Shown: one piece after another, positions 8,943 to 17,896 of the stretch
Layout of the letters: each line of letters begins with the position of its first letter
Position numbering within the stretch: the first letter of the stretch is position 1
DNA from: Natronospira elongata
GTDB taxonomy: Bacteria; Pseudomonadota; Gammaproteobacteria; Natronospirales; Natronospiraceae
Assembly: GCF_034931365.1 (NCBI RefSeq)
Contig: NZ_JAYGII010000001.1
Span: 124,001-188,000 of the forward strand
Length of the DNA stretch: 64,000 nt
Direction: 5' to 3'
The notes under the pieces: generated by a model
Seen by the model: the letters and a program-made list of their open reading frames with translations, nothing else
Databases searched by the model: none
What the model was told of the DNA's origin: nothing
Made by a program: the position numbers and the translations under genes

Positions 8943-9944
8943 TCAGTGGTAGCCAGCATCACTGCTGACTTTGCCCCGGAATATCCAATAGGTCCAGGCC
9001 GTGTAGCCCAGCACGAAGGGAATCACGAACAGGAAGCCCAGGAGCAGGAACAGCTGCGATCCGGGATCGGAGGCCGCATCCCAGAAGGTGTGTTCCGGGG
9101 GTACGGCATAGGGCCACATGCTGATCAACAGGCCGATGTAGAACAACACGAAAAGCGTCATGGTGGCCACGAATGGGGTGCCTTCCAGACGTCGGCGAAT
9201 GGCGCTGTACAGCCACCAGCAGACCAGGAGAGTGGCCAGCGGGAAGATCCATAGTATGTGGGCGTTATCGAACCAGCGATTGAAGACGCGTTCGTTGGCC
9301 AACGGGGTCCACACGCTGACCACGACAAAGAAGGCCAGCATGCCTGCCAGCAACCAGGGCGTGATTCGCCAGGCCCAGGCCTGGGTTTCACCCTCGGTCT
9401 TCAATATGGTCCAGGTCGCGCCGAGCAGGGCATAGCCCGTGACCACGCCCAGGCCAGTCATGATGGTGAAGGGCGTGAGCCAGTCGAATGGGCCGCCTAC
9501 ATATTGAAAGCCTTCGGTTTCAAAGCCCTGGATATAGGCCCCCACCACTGCACCCTGGGCAAAGGCGGCCACCGTGGAGCCGATATTGAAGGAATGATCC
9601 CAGAGGTAACGGGAGCGGTTGGCCTTGAAGCGGAACTCGAAGGCGATGCCGCGGAAGATCAGGCCCGCCAGCAAGAGAAAGACACCGATGTAGAGGGCCG
9701 GCAGGAACACGGTATAGACCAGCGGGAAGGCCGCCAGCAGGCCAGCGCCTCCCAGAAGAAGCCAGGTTTCATTACCGTCCCAGACCGGTGCCACCGAGTT
9801 CATCATGTCGTCGCGTGCCCGGTCGCTGGGGGCAAAGGGAAAGAGAATGCCTACCCCCAGGTCGAATCCGTCCATGAGGACGTACATCAGGACCCCGAAG
9901 CCGAGAATCAGGATCCAGATCATGGTCAGGTCGATCAGTTCCAT
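8943..9944 (-). CDS. cydB: Cytochrome bd-type quinol oxidase subunit II
   Basis: 333-residue, eight- or nine-helix inner-membrane subunit that pairs with CydA in the bd quinol oxidase. Recognisable features are the N-terminal YVLMDGFDLGVGILFPF and the nearby PVWDGNETWLLLGG, both diagnostic of CydB/CioB/AppB. The ATG at 9944 has AGAGGA upstream. It starts only 12 nt downstream of the cydA stop. It lacks the heme ligands carried by CydA. Confidence 0.95.
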   Translation of the reverse strand: MELIDLTMIWILILGFGVLMYVLMDGFDLGVGILFPFAPSDRARDDMMNSVAPVWDGNETWLLLGGAGLLAAFPLVYTVFLPALYIGVFLLLAGLIFRGIAFEFRFKANRSRYLWDHSFNIGSTVAAFAQGAVVGAYIQGFETEGFQYVGGPFDWLTPFTIMTGLGVVTGYALLGATWTILKTEGETQAWAWRITPWLLAGMLAFFVVVSVWTPLANERVFNRWFDNAHILWIFPLATLLVCWWLYSAIRRRLEGTPFVATMTLFVLFYIGLLISMWPYAVPPEHTFWDAASDPGSQLFLLLGFLFVIPFVLGYTAWTYWIFRGKVSSDAGYH

Positions 9945-9956
9945 TGTTAGATCCTC

Positions 9957-11369
9957 TTAACGCTTTCCCGGGAGGTCCCAGGGTTGATCTTCAAAGCTGG
10001 TGTCGACGGTGGACAGGGGGCGCTTCGCGACCCCGCTTTCCTCGCTTTCCCGGGTAAAGGATTCCGGGCCAGACTTCATCACCCGACTCAGGTAATAGAC
10101 ACCGGCCAGGAAGACCACCGCATACACGAGCACAAAGCCAATCAGAGTGAAGAGGGCCATCCCCCCGGTCAGGGAGGGGGTGATGCCTTCCTCGACTCGC
10201 ATGATGCCGTGAACCAGCCAGGGCTGACGGCCCACTTCGGTCACGAACCAGCCTGCAAGCACCGCCACGAAGGGGGCCGGAATCATCCAGGTATACAGCT
10301 TGAGCAGGCGGGGCGAGTCATACAGCGTGCCCCGAAGCAACTGCACCAGGCCGGCCAGGGCCGCGATGATCATCAAAAGGCCCAGACCCACCATGATGCG
10401 GAAGCTCCAGAACACGGTGGGGACATGGGGGCGGTCCTCCGGGGCCCATTCCTTCAGCCCTGGTACCTCGCCATCCAGTTCGTGAGTGAGAATCAGACTG
10501 GCGCCTTTGGGAATGCCGATTTCCAGATAATTGCGCTCGCCGCGTTGGCTGGGTATGGCGAACAGCAGCAGCGGCGCACCTTCCTGGGTTTCCCAGATCC
10601 CCTCCATGGCGGCCACTTTTTCCGGTTGGTGCTCGAAGGTATCCAGGCCATGCAGGTCACCCACCACCAGCTGGGTGGGTGCGAGCACGGCCATCAGCAC
10701 CACCGTCATTGACAAGGCCTTGCGGCTGCTGGTGGTGGCCTTGCCCTTGCGCAGATACCAGGCGGAGATGCCCAGGACGACAAATCCGGCGGTGAGGAAA
10801 GCAGCCAGGGCAAAGTGCAGGAAGCGCAGGCCGAAGGAGGGATTGAAGATGGCTTCACCCCAGGAGGTCATCTGGAAGATACCGTCCTGCAACTCGACGC
10901 CGGCAGGGGTCTGCATCCAGCTGTTGGCGGACAGAATCCAGAAGGACGAAATGAAGGTGCCAACCGCCACCATGCAGGCTGCGAATAGATGTGTGCCCGG
11001 TGGTACCTTGTTGCGGCCGAACAGCAGCACACCGAGGAAGACCGCTTCCAGGAAGAAGGCGGTGACCACTTCGTAGCTCAGTACCGGACCCAGGAAGTTG
11101 GCCGAGGCATAGGAGAAAGCGCTCCAGTTGGTACCGAACTGGAAGGCCATCACAATGCCCGACACCACGCCCATGCCAAAGACGACCGCAAATACTTTGG
11201 TCCAGAAGCGGGCAAGTTCCTCATAGACCGGGTTGCGGGTGCGATAGAGCAGGGCTTCCAGGTAGGCAATGAAGGCCGCCAGGCCAATGGTGAATACCGG
11301 GAATATGGCATGGAAGCTCACCACGAAGGCGAACTGGATGCGGGAGAGGAGAACGGGATCGAGTTCCAT
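9957..11369 (-). CDS. cydA: Cytochrome bd-type quinol oxidase subunit I, short-Q-loop (CIO-like)
   Basis: 470-residue heme-bearing subunit that oxidises quinol and reduces O2 to water with high O2 affinity. The N-terminus MELDPVLLSRIQFAFVVSFH carries His20, matching the conserved N-terminal heme ligand (His19 in E. coli). FGRNKVPPG and SANSWMQTPAG are family motifs. The protein is about 50 residues shorter than E. coli CydA, and the central quinol-binding loop appears to be the short form found in cyanide-insensitive (Cio-type) oxidases. ATG at 11369 is chosen (GAGG, 5-nt spacing) over an upstream in-frame ATG at 11426, because the family starts here. It is the first gene of cydABDC; a TATATAA-like element lies about 130 bp upstream. 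Confidence 0.93.
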   Translation of the reverse strand: MELDPVLLSRIQFAFVVSFHAIFPVFTIGLAAFIAYLEALLYRTRNPVYEELARFWTKVFAVVFGMGVVSGIVMAFQFGTNWSAFSYASANFLGPVLSYEVVTAFFLEAVFLGVLLFGRNKVPPGTHLFAACMVAVGTFISSFWILSANSWMQTPAGVELQDGIFQMTSWGEAIFNPSFGLRFLHFALAAFLTAGFVVLGISAWYLRKGKATTSSRKALSMTVVLMAVLAPTQLVVGDLHGLDTFEHQPEKVAAMEGIWETQEGAPLLLFAIPSQRGERNYLEIGIPKGASLILTHELDGEVPGLKEWAPEDRPHVPTVFWSFRIMVGLGLLMIIAALAGLVQLLRGTLYDSPRLLKLYTWMIPAPFVAVLAGWFVTEVGRQPWLVHGIMRVEEGITPSLTGGMALFTLIGFVLVYAVVFLAGVYYLSRVMKSGPESFTRESEESGVAKRPLSTVDTSFEDQPWDLPGKR

Positions 11370-11536
11370 CGCAGCCTCGCTTGAAAATGCGCCTACAATC
11401 AGACCACGCCCTCCGGGGTGGCCCATGAACTCCTTGACTGGCGGTTGGACCTGAAGGTTCAGCGCAGCTGATGATCACCGCCAGGACTTTCACTTTAACA
11501 CATCCTTATATAAATGCGAGGGGCATCTGTGGGTGA

Positions 11537-13159
11537 TCAGATTACCTGGTCGGCCCGGGGCTTTCCGGTCAGTGCCTCAAGCTGCGCCGCCTCGCTGGCC
11601 AGGGCCCGCATGGGCTCGAGAACGGTGACCATGTCCTGCCGGCAGTCTTCCTGGGCAGGCATGTGCTGCTCAAGATAAATTCGCAGCGTTGCCCCCCGAG
11701 TGCCGGTTCCCGACAGCCTGAAGACGGCGCGGCCGTTGTCGGTGAACAGGCGGTATCCTTGAGCCTCCACCCGGTGGCCACTGACTGGGTCGGTATAATC
11801 GAAGCGATCCACCGGACAGTCCCGGTATTCGCCGGCTTCGACCAGGGTCGAGAGTCGCTCCATCACAGCCTGGCCCTGTTCAATGCTGAGATTGAAGTCG
11901 TGGCGGGCAAAGTAGTCGCGGCCAAAGCGGGACCAGTGCTCGTCCAGCAGTTCCGCCACGGTCATGTCCCGGCTGGCGAGGATTTGCAGCCAGGCCAGCA
12001 CGGCCCAGAGTCCATCCTTCTCTCGAACGTGGTCGCTGCTGGTCCCAAAACTCTCTTCACCGCAAAGGCGAATATAACCGCCGTCCAACAGACTGGCGAA
12101 GAAGCGCCAACCCGTTGGGGTTTCGTGGCAGGGAATGCCGAGTTCCTGGGCGACCCGGTCCAGGGCACGGCTGGTCGGCATGGAGCGGGCCACACCCTTG
12201 AGCCCGTCAGCCAGTGCCGGTATGCAGTGGTGGTTGGCGGCAATCACCGCCAGGCTGTCACAAGGCGACACTACCAGCGCTCGGCCATTCTGACGGCCCA
12301 GGATCATATTCCGATCCCCATCGCCATCCGAGGCGGCGCCGATTTCGCCTTCCGGCAGGGCCTGAAAGGCCTCCAGGAAGGCATGCGCGTCATGGGGGTT
12401 GGGGTCGGGGTGGCTGCCGTTGAAATCCGGTTTGGGCTGCCCATTGCGGACAACATCTTCACTCAGTCCCAATTGATGGACGAATATCTCCCGGGCGTAG
12501 GGGCCGGTAACAGCGTGCATGGCGTCGAAAACAAAACGCCTGGGTTTGTTGTGGAGCCAGTCCCGGATGGCATCGAAATCGAAACACCGCGCCATCAGGT
12601 TGACGTGTTCCGCCACCGGGTCGACCACTCGAATCATCATGTCCTCGAGACGGCTTTCGCCGATTTCGGCAAAACCCGGGCAGGTCTGGTCGGAGATGTG
12701 GTACTGCCGGATCTCACGGCTGCGCGTATGGATTCTGTCAGTCAGTTCCGCCGGCGCCTGTCCACCACCCGCGATATTGAACTTGATACCGAAGTCCCCA
12801 TCGGGGCCACCGGGATTGTGGCTGGCAGTGAGCAGAAAGCCACCGGCCGCCGATTCCTGAGCGATCAGATGAGCGGCTGCCGGTGTCGAAAGCAGGGCCT
12901 GACATCCGATAATTACCTGCTCGACCCCGTTGGCGGCCGCCATGCGAAGGATGGTGTCGGCGGCCTGATCGTTGAAATAGCGTCCGTCGCCGCCGACAAC
13001 CAGGCGGCCACCTTTCAGTGACGGCACTGAGTCGAATACCGCCTGCACGAAGTTTTCCAGGTAATGGGGCGTCTGAAATCGACTGACCGGCTTGCGTAGT
13101 CCCGCAGTGCCAGGTTTCTGGTCATCAAAGGGGGTGGTGGCTACATCCTTGATTGACAA
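11537..13159 (-). CDS. pgm: Phosphoglucomutase (alpha-D-glucose phosphate-specific)
   Basis: 540 residues, interconverting glucose-1-phosphate and glucose-6-phosphate. The active-site phosphoserine loop is LLTASHNPGG near residue 105. The metal-binding loop is DGDGDRNM near 265, the sugar-binding loop CGEESFG near 360, and the phosphate-binding end RLSGTGTRG near 505. TTG at 13159 is taken as the start because AAGGAGAT sits just before it and it gives the family N-terminus. An ATG at ~13209 would run into the divergent gene's promoter. The gene supplies or drains hexose phosphate for glycogen, LPS and nucleotide sugars. Confidence 0.93.
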   Translation of the reverse strand: MSIKDVATTPFDDQKPGTAGLRKPVSRFQTPHYLENFVQAVFDSVPSLKGGRLVVGGDGRYFNDQAADTILRMAAANGVEQVIIGCQALLSTPAAAHLIAQESAAGGFLLTASHNPGGPDGDFGIKFNIAGGGQAPAELTDRIHTRSREIRQYHISDQTCPGFAEIGESRLEDMMIRVVDPVAEHVNLMARCFDFDAIRDWLHNKPRRFVFDAMHAVTGPYAREIFVHQLGLSEDVVRNGQPKPDFNGSHPDPNPHDAHAFLEAFQALPEGEIGAASDGDGDRNMILGRQNGRALVVSPCDSLAVIAANHHCIPALADGLKGVARSMPTSRALDRVAQELGIPCHETPTGWRFFASLLDGGYIRLCGEESFGTSSDHVREKDGLWAVLAWLQILASRDMTVAELLDEHWSRFGRDYFARHDFNLSIEQGQAVMERLSTLVEAGEYRDCPVDRFDYTDPVSGHRVEAQGYRLFTDNGRAVFRLSGTGTRGATLRIYLEQHMPAQEDCRQDMVTVLEPMRALASEAAQLEALTGKPRADQVI

Positions 13160-13193
13160 GGGAATCTCCTTGGGCAGTGCAGTGAATTGGCTG

Positions 13194-13202
13194 TGATATA
13201 TT
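13194..13202 (+). promoter_or_regulatory. Extended -10 promoter element of the yqiB-like gene
   Basis: TGATATATT is a TG-n-TATATT extended -10. Its expected transcription start (~7 nt downstream) coincides with the ATG at 13209, which has no ribosome-binding site, so the mRNA is predicted to be leaderless. Confidence 0.45.
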
Positions 13203-13208
13203 GGCACC

Positions 13209-13676
13209 ATGCTAATCCAGACCGACAAGCAGGGGATCCGCCTGGTACCGAGACGCAGCTTTGCCGGCCTCATGGCGCTCTATGAGAGCAATTATCGCAG
13301 ATTGGCCCAGCTGATTGAGCCCCTGGATGATCCCCCAGCCCGTGCCCGTTCCCATGTTGTCGCGGACCCTGTGCTGCACCTTGAGACGCTGGAGCGGTGC
13401 CGCTACACAGCGACACTGCGGCTGACCTATTGGTTCGATTCCGAGCACGGTTTGCTGCCGGATCCGGATCTGGTGGTGCGCATCTACCAGGATGCCCGCA
13501 TGGCTGAAGTGACTTCCTGCTGTGAATTTCATCGCCATCGCCTATTGCGGCCGTGGGTAACCCCTGGGGGCGAGGAGATTCAGGAGCGATGGGCCCGAAA
13601 TCAGATGTTCTACAAATGGCTGGAGTTCTGTCTCGAGAAGGGGCATCGACTGGGTCAGCAGGAAATGGCATTTTAA
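13209..13676 (+). CDS. yqiB: DUF1249 family protein (YqiB-like)
   Basis: 155 residues. It resembles E. coli YqiB along its length: an N-terminal ALYESNYRRL segment, RYTATLRLTYWF in the middle, then LVVRIYQDARMAEVTSC and a C-terminal KWLEFCLEKGHRL. Function is not established; in enterobacteria the gene lies between nudF and cpdA. No Shine-Dalgarno is visible before the ATG; see the extended -10 entry. It diverges from pgm with only ~50 bp between. Confidence 0.85.
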   Translation: MLIQTDKQGIRLVPRRSFAGLMALYESNYRRLAQLIEPLDDPPARARSHVVADPVLHLETLERCRYTATLRLTYWFDSEHGLLPDPDLVVRIYQDARMAEVTSCCEFHRHRLLRPWVTPGGEEIQERWARNQMFYKWLEFCLEKGHRLGQQEMAF

Positions 13677-13770
13677 GGCTTTGCTGGATGGTCACGGGTG
13701 GTTTTTCCCATCAAAGTGGCCACAATTGGGAGGGGACTGTCGGGTCCCGTGGCTGCAAAAGGAAGCTGCC

Positions 13771-14898
13771 ATGCGAGAGTGGTTAAGCCAGTTGCCGGTA
13801 ATTGGTCGCCTGTTTACGGTGCCGGTACCTGAAGAGCGTCAAATTGAACCTCCAAGCAATCCGCAGCTCAATGCCGAACGTGCCAGGAGCCGCCAGCTGA
13901 GCGAAGAGCTGGAGCAGCTCAGGGAGAAGGCGACACGCCTGGATGAGCAGGTTCGCGAACTTGAGGCGCGGGGCGCTGCCAATGAGAGCAAGATTCAGGC
14001 CCTGGAAGAGATGCTGGCCGACCCTGATCGTGCTCAAAATGCCATTGTTTACTATCAGCTGCGTGAGATCTGGTTTGCCTGCCACCGGGAATTGGTCAAC
14101 CTGGTCAAGGAGCTGAGCAGGCACATGGAGCAGGAAGAGCGTCAGCAGATGCTGGCCCGCTATCGCCAGGAACAGGAACGGGAGGCGACCGAACTTGAGC
14201 GCAGCCTGGAGGATTTGGCGGCAGAGCAGGAGGAGATTGAGCAGCGTCGCCGCAAGTTGCAGGAGGAGCTTTCCCGCTCCCAGCGTATCTGGCACTACTT
14301 CAAGCGCAAACGGTTGACCGAGACGCTCGCCGGAATAGCCGATGAGCTAAAGCCTGTCGATGCCCAGATGTCCGACCTTCGCAACAGAATTCGGGAGGTT
14401 CAAGGTCGAGAACCACCGACATTTATCGGGTTGAGTGTTGAAGGCAGGCGGCAGGTCAATCTCGCGGCCATTGCCCTGGCCCAGTATCTCTATCTTCGTT
14501 TTCGCAAGGACAGCATCGCCGACATGGCCCGTAGTGCCCGCCGAAAACCGGTGCATGAAGCCTACTTCGGGCCCACGGACGAGTGCCTGAAAATCATGCG
14601 TCAGATTCGTGAAGTGGAAGGCCGTTGGCGGAGCGACCGGGAACGCCCGGAAAAAGTCCGCCGTCGTGCCCGCTATCTGGCCGGGATGGTGAAATACAAA
14701 GAGGCGAAGCAGACCGCGCCGGACATGAAGTCCATGGACCATCTGCAACCGAGTATTTCCGCTGAAGGCTCGGAAGTGGTTGGAGATTCCACGCCACTGC
14801 CGGTTAATGTGCTGGAATGGGACCTTTGGGATCTCAGGGAAGCCATGCTGGGGGCTCCCCCTGCCGCGGTTGAGGAAAAGCTCGACGCGGATCAGTGA
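13771..14898 (+). CDS. Coiled-coil protein of unknown function
   Basis: 375 residues, family not recognised. Residues ~30-90 and ~125-215 are long heptad-rich, Glu/Gln/Arg-rich helices predicted to form coiled coils, separated by a short non-coiled block around NAIVYYQLREIWFACHRELV. The C-terminal part (~225-320) has a more globular stretch (FIGLSVEGRRQVNLAAIALA), and the tail is acidic. There is no signal peptide, and the start MREWLSQLPVIGRLFTVP is only weakly amphipathic. AAGGAAG before the ATG at 13771 supports this start over an earlier in-frame ATG at 13681. It may be cotranscribed with the yqiB-like gene 94 bp upstream. Confidence 0.75.
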   Translation: MREWLSQLPVIGRLFTVPVPEERQIEPPSNPQLNAERARSRQLSEELEQLREKATRLDEQVRELEARGAANESKIQALEEMLADPDRAQNAIVYYQLREIWFACHRELVNLVKELSRHMEQEERQQMLARYRQEQEREATELERSLEDLAAEQEEIEQRRRKLQEELSRSQRIWHYFKRKRLTETLAGIADELKPVDAQMSDLRNRIREVQGREPPTFIGLSVEGRRQVNLAAIALAQYLYLRFRKDSIADMARSARRKPVHEAYFGPTDECLKIMRQIREVEGRWRSDRERPEKVRRRARYLAGMVKYKEAKQTAPDMKSMDHLQPSISAEGSEVVGDSTPLPVNVLEWDLWDLREAMLGAPPAAVEEKLDADQ

Positions 14899-14928
14899 CA
14901 AATCCGCGTCGGGCTCCGTTTGGCGCTG

Positions 14929-17097
14929 CTACTCGTCCGTCTTGATCGCGAGCAGACGGGCGGCGAAACGGCCCTCATGGTCCTCGTAGTCACCAAGCAG
15001 ACGAGCAAGGTCGGCCACAATCCGGGTACTTTCAGTCAGCAGGATGTCCGGGTCACCGCTGCCTTCTTCCACTTCGTCCAGATCCTGGAGCGCCGCTTCA
15101 CCACGGGCTGCGCGGCGAACATTCTCCTGGGCCAGGCGACGTTCACGGGCCTGCTCCTGCTCCTTTCGGCGTTCTTCGATATTGAGTGAGACATGCTTGC
15201 GCTCCTGGGCCTCCCGGTAGACGCGAATATCGTCCACCAGGGCGCTGAAATCGATGTCTCGCGCCGACCGCTCTTCATGCAGCTCGCTCAACTGCGCCAC
15301 CAGTGACTGAGGCAGCCATTCACCGTCATAGCTGGCGGGATCGATCTCATCCCATCCCAGGGCGTTGTCCTTGGTGCTTTCGCCATAATCTTCCAGGGAA
15401 ACTGCCGAGGGCAGCTCAACATCCGGAATCACGCCTCGATGCTGCATACTGCCGCCGCTGATGCGATAGAACATCCCGATGGTGAACTTGAGCTGCCCCA
15501 CATCCTCCTCGTCCGAGAACCAGCGCTCCAGGTCGAGCAGGTTCTGTACGCTGCCCTTGCCGTAAGTCGGTGAGCCGATGACCACGCCCCGGCCATAGTC
15601 CTGAATGGCACCGGAGAAAATCTCGGACGCCGAGGCGCTGAAGCGATTGACCATTACCCCCAGGGGGCCGTCCCATTCCACCGAGCCGGGAGCCGTCTCG
15701 GCAATTTCCAGCTCGCCTCGGGTGTCCATGAGCTGCACCACCGGTCCACCGTCCAGGAAAAGGCCTGCCAGCTCAGTGGCCTCCATCAGGGATCCACCGC
15801 CATTATTGCGCAGATCCACCAGTACCGCGTCCACCTCGGATTCCTTCAATTCGGCCAGCAGGCGGCGAACATCCCGAGTGGTGCTGCGGTAATCCTCGCG
15901 CCCCTCGCGACGGGCCTGGAAATCCATGTAGAAGGTCGGAATGTGGATTACCCCCACCCGGTAGCTATCGTCGCCCTCTCCAATCTCTCGGATGTCCTTG
16001 CGCGCGGCCTGTTGGTCGAGCTGGACCTCGCTGCGCACCAACTCAATGGTCTTTTCCGGGTCGCCTGGCACGGCATCCGCCGGCAGGTAGCGCAGGCGTA
16101 CCTTGGTACCTTCAGGGCCCCTGATTAGCTGGACGGCGTCATCGGTTCGCCAGCCGACGATATCCTGCATGTCGCAGTACTCACGTGCGGCCACGCCGGT
16201 GATCCGATCCTGGGGGCGCAGGGTGCCGTCCTGGTCGGCGGGCCCGCCGGAAAGAATTTCGGTGATGGTCACGTACTCGTCCCTGCTTTGAAGGGCCGCA
16301 CCGATCCCTTCCAGGCTGAGACTCATACGCATCTCGAACTCTTCCGCCTCTCGTGGTGAGAAATAGGCAGTGTGGGGATCGAGCGCATGAGCGTGGGCGT
16401 TCATGAAGGTCTCAAAGATGTCATTCTGACTGCTTTGGCTGACCGTGCGCCGAAGATTCTGGTAGCGGCGGGTGAGGGTGTCGTTGATGTCTTCCCAATC
16501 CCGCTCGGCCAGTACCAGACCGAGGGCATCGTTCTTCAGGCGCTTGCGCCAGACCTCGTCAAGTGCCTCGGAGGACTCGGCCCAATCCGCGTCACTCCGA
16601 TCAACCAGCATGGTCTCATCGGCGTCGAAATCCGGCTTCTGCTCGAGGAAGGCCAGGGTATACTCCAGCCGCTCCTCCAGGCGATCACGGAGGCGTTCAA
16701 ACAGCTCAAAGGCCAATTTCACCCGATCGCCGCTGCCGTTATCGCCGCCCTCGCGGACCAATTCGGCGTGACGCGCCTGAAACTCCTCCACATCGTCGGC
16801 CAGCAGGTAGAAGCGGCCGGGGTCGATGCGGTCAAGATAGTTGTCGAACACTTCCGACGCCATTTCCGCCGTGAATTCCCGCGCCGCGAAATGGTGTCGC
16901 TCCAGCAGCCCGGTGATCAGTCGGTCCAGGAAAAGTTGCTGGTCACTGGGTTTCAGTGGGCGTGGCGTGGATTCATCCGTGTGGCCCACATGGCAGACAT
17001 CCATGTCCTTGTCGCCGTTTTCCTCGGCGAGCACGGGGCTGGTGAGCAGTCCGCTCAGTATCAAGGCGGTCAGAAAGGCCTGCAGGAGTTGCCGCAT
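14929..17097 (-). CDS. prc: Carboxy-terminal processing protease (tail-specific protease, S41)
   Basis: 722 residues with signal peptide MRQLLQAFLTALILSGLL and cleavage near VLAEE, so periplasmic. Order: Tsp N-terminal region, PDZ domain (~260-350, with LSGGPADQDGTLRPQDRI), S41 catalytic core and a long C-terminal DUF3340-type helical region. The Ser/Lys dyad motifs are NRFSASASEIFSGAIQDYGR (about residue 485) and TYGKGSVQN (Lys near 512). Known relatives trim lipoproteins, penicillin-binding protein 3 and SsrA-tagged proteins, and cut cell-wall hydrolases. It stands alone, convergent with the coiled-coil gene. Confidence 0.95.
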   Translation of the reverse strand: MRQLLQAFLTALILSGLLTSPVLAEENGDKDMDVCHVGHTDESTPRPLKPSDQQLFLDRLITGLLERHHFAAREFTAEMASEVFDNYLDRIDPGRFYLLADDVEEFQARHAELVREGGDNGSGDRVKLAFELFERLRDRLEERLEYTLAFLEQKPDFDADETMLVDRSDADWAESSEALDEVWRKRLKNDALGLVLAERDWEDINDTLTRRYQNLRRTVSQSSQNDIFETFMNAHAHALDPHTAYFSPREAEEFEMRMSLSLEGIGAALQSRDEYVTITEILSGGPADQDGTLRPQDRITGVAAREYCDMQDIVGWRTDDAVQLIRGPEGTKVRLRYLPADAVPGDPEKTIELVRSEVQLDQQAARKDIREIGEGDDSYRVGVIHIPTFYMDFQARREGREDYRSTTRDVRRLLAELKESEVDAVLVDLRNNGGGSLMEATELAGLFLDGGPVVQLMDTRGELEIAETAPGSVEWDGPLGVMVNRFSASASEIFSGAIQDYGRGVVIGSPTYGKGSVQNLLDLERWFSDEEDVGQLKFTIGMFYRISGGSMQHRGVIPDVELPSAVSLEDYGESTKDNALGWDEIDPASYDGEWLPQSLVAQLSELHEERSARDIDFSALVDDIRVYREAQERKHVSLNIEERRKEQEQARERRLAQENVRRAARGEAALQDLDEVEEGSGDPDILLTESTRIVADLARLLGDYEDHEGRFAARLLAIKTDE

Positions 17098-17285
17098 GAA
17101 GTCGTTACTCCGGTCCGTTGTTCTCAGGGGCGTGGCCCCGTCAGTAGTCGTTATTGGTCAGCATATTGGAACCTGACAGGGATTTCGAGTTCCAGTGCTG
17201 TGCCGATGGCTCCCGTTGCAATGTCCGCCCCAATACGGATAATTGCGGCGGCAAATCCGCCGTCAACCCCGCGAGGCCTCCTTCA

Positions 17286-17570
17286 ATGAAACCCCTGGCA
17301 GTACTCAACGGCATCATCATGGGGTCCAGTTTTGCCATCTGGATCGGATTGGTCGTGGTGTTGTTCTTGTATGGGCTGAATGCCCATTATGACTATATCA
17401 GGGAAGAGATTCCCAATCTGGTGGTGCATGCCGTGATATTCACCGGTGTAACCGTCGTGGCGGCCCTGAGCTTCTGGGGGACGGTGCGGGAGCGGTGGTG
17501 GTTGTGGTACGGACAGGCCGCCATGTATGCGGTTCTCGCGGCCGTGGTGGTCTATTACTGGCCGGAGTGA
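17286..17570 (+). CDS. Small inner-membrane protein, unknown function
   Basis: 94 residues with three predicted membrane helices: ~5-28, ~42-62 and ~70-91, the last ending AVLAAVVVYYWPE. A charged RERWWLWYG segment joins helices 2 and 3. GAGG lies 9 nt before the ATG at 17286. The frame is open further upstream but without a good start. It diverges from prc. No family recognised. Confidence 0.7.
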   Translation: MKPLAVLNGIIMGSSFAIWIGLVVVLFLYGLNAHYDYIREEIPNLVVHAVIFTGVTVVAALSFWGTVRERWWLWYGQAAMYAVLAAVVVYYWPE

Positions 17571-17595
17571 GTCAGGAACGGGGCCTTGGCCCGGC

Positions 17596-17871
17596 TCAGG
17601 CCAGGCGGCTCTCGTAGAGTTCGGCCAACATTGCCGTTACCGCCAGCGATAATCGCTCCAGTGTGGCCTCATCGGCGTAGACCCGATTGTGGAAGGCCAG
17701 CTGTTCGGCGATGCGGCGGGCGCGGGCCGGGGCATGGGCCATTCTCGCCCAGGAGCGATAGTCTGTTGCCAGCCGGGCCATTTCTTCCGCCGCCGGAAGG
17801 CCTTCCTGCTTCATGGCCGCGCTCACTTCTTCCCGAAGTCTACCGAGAAGGGCGTCCAGATCAGATTGCAT
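17596..17871 (-). CDS. Small helical protein downstream of the DASS carrier
   Basis: 91 residues, no signal peptide, all-helical by composition (DLDALLGRLREEVSAAMKQE, then ARRIAEQLAFHNRVYADEAT). Start ATG at 17871 has GGAG 7 nt upstream and lies 25 nt after the stop of the DASS-type carrier, so the two are probably one transcript. Function unknown. Confidence 0.65.
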   Translation of the reverse strand: MQSDLDALLGRLREEVSAAMKQEGLPAAEEMARLATDYRSWARMAHAPARARRIAEQLAFHNRVYADEATLERLSLAVTAMLAELYESRLA

Positions 17872-17896
17872 GACCGTTCTCCATTCAAGGAATTCC

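Noticed and set aside
11663..13021. 452-codon plus-strand open frame
   Set aside because: Antisense to phosphoglucomutase, which has all its active-site motifs.
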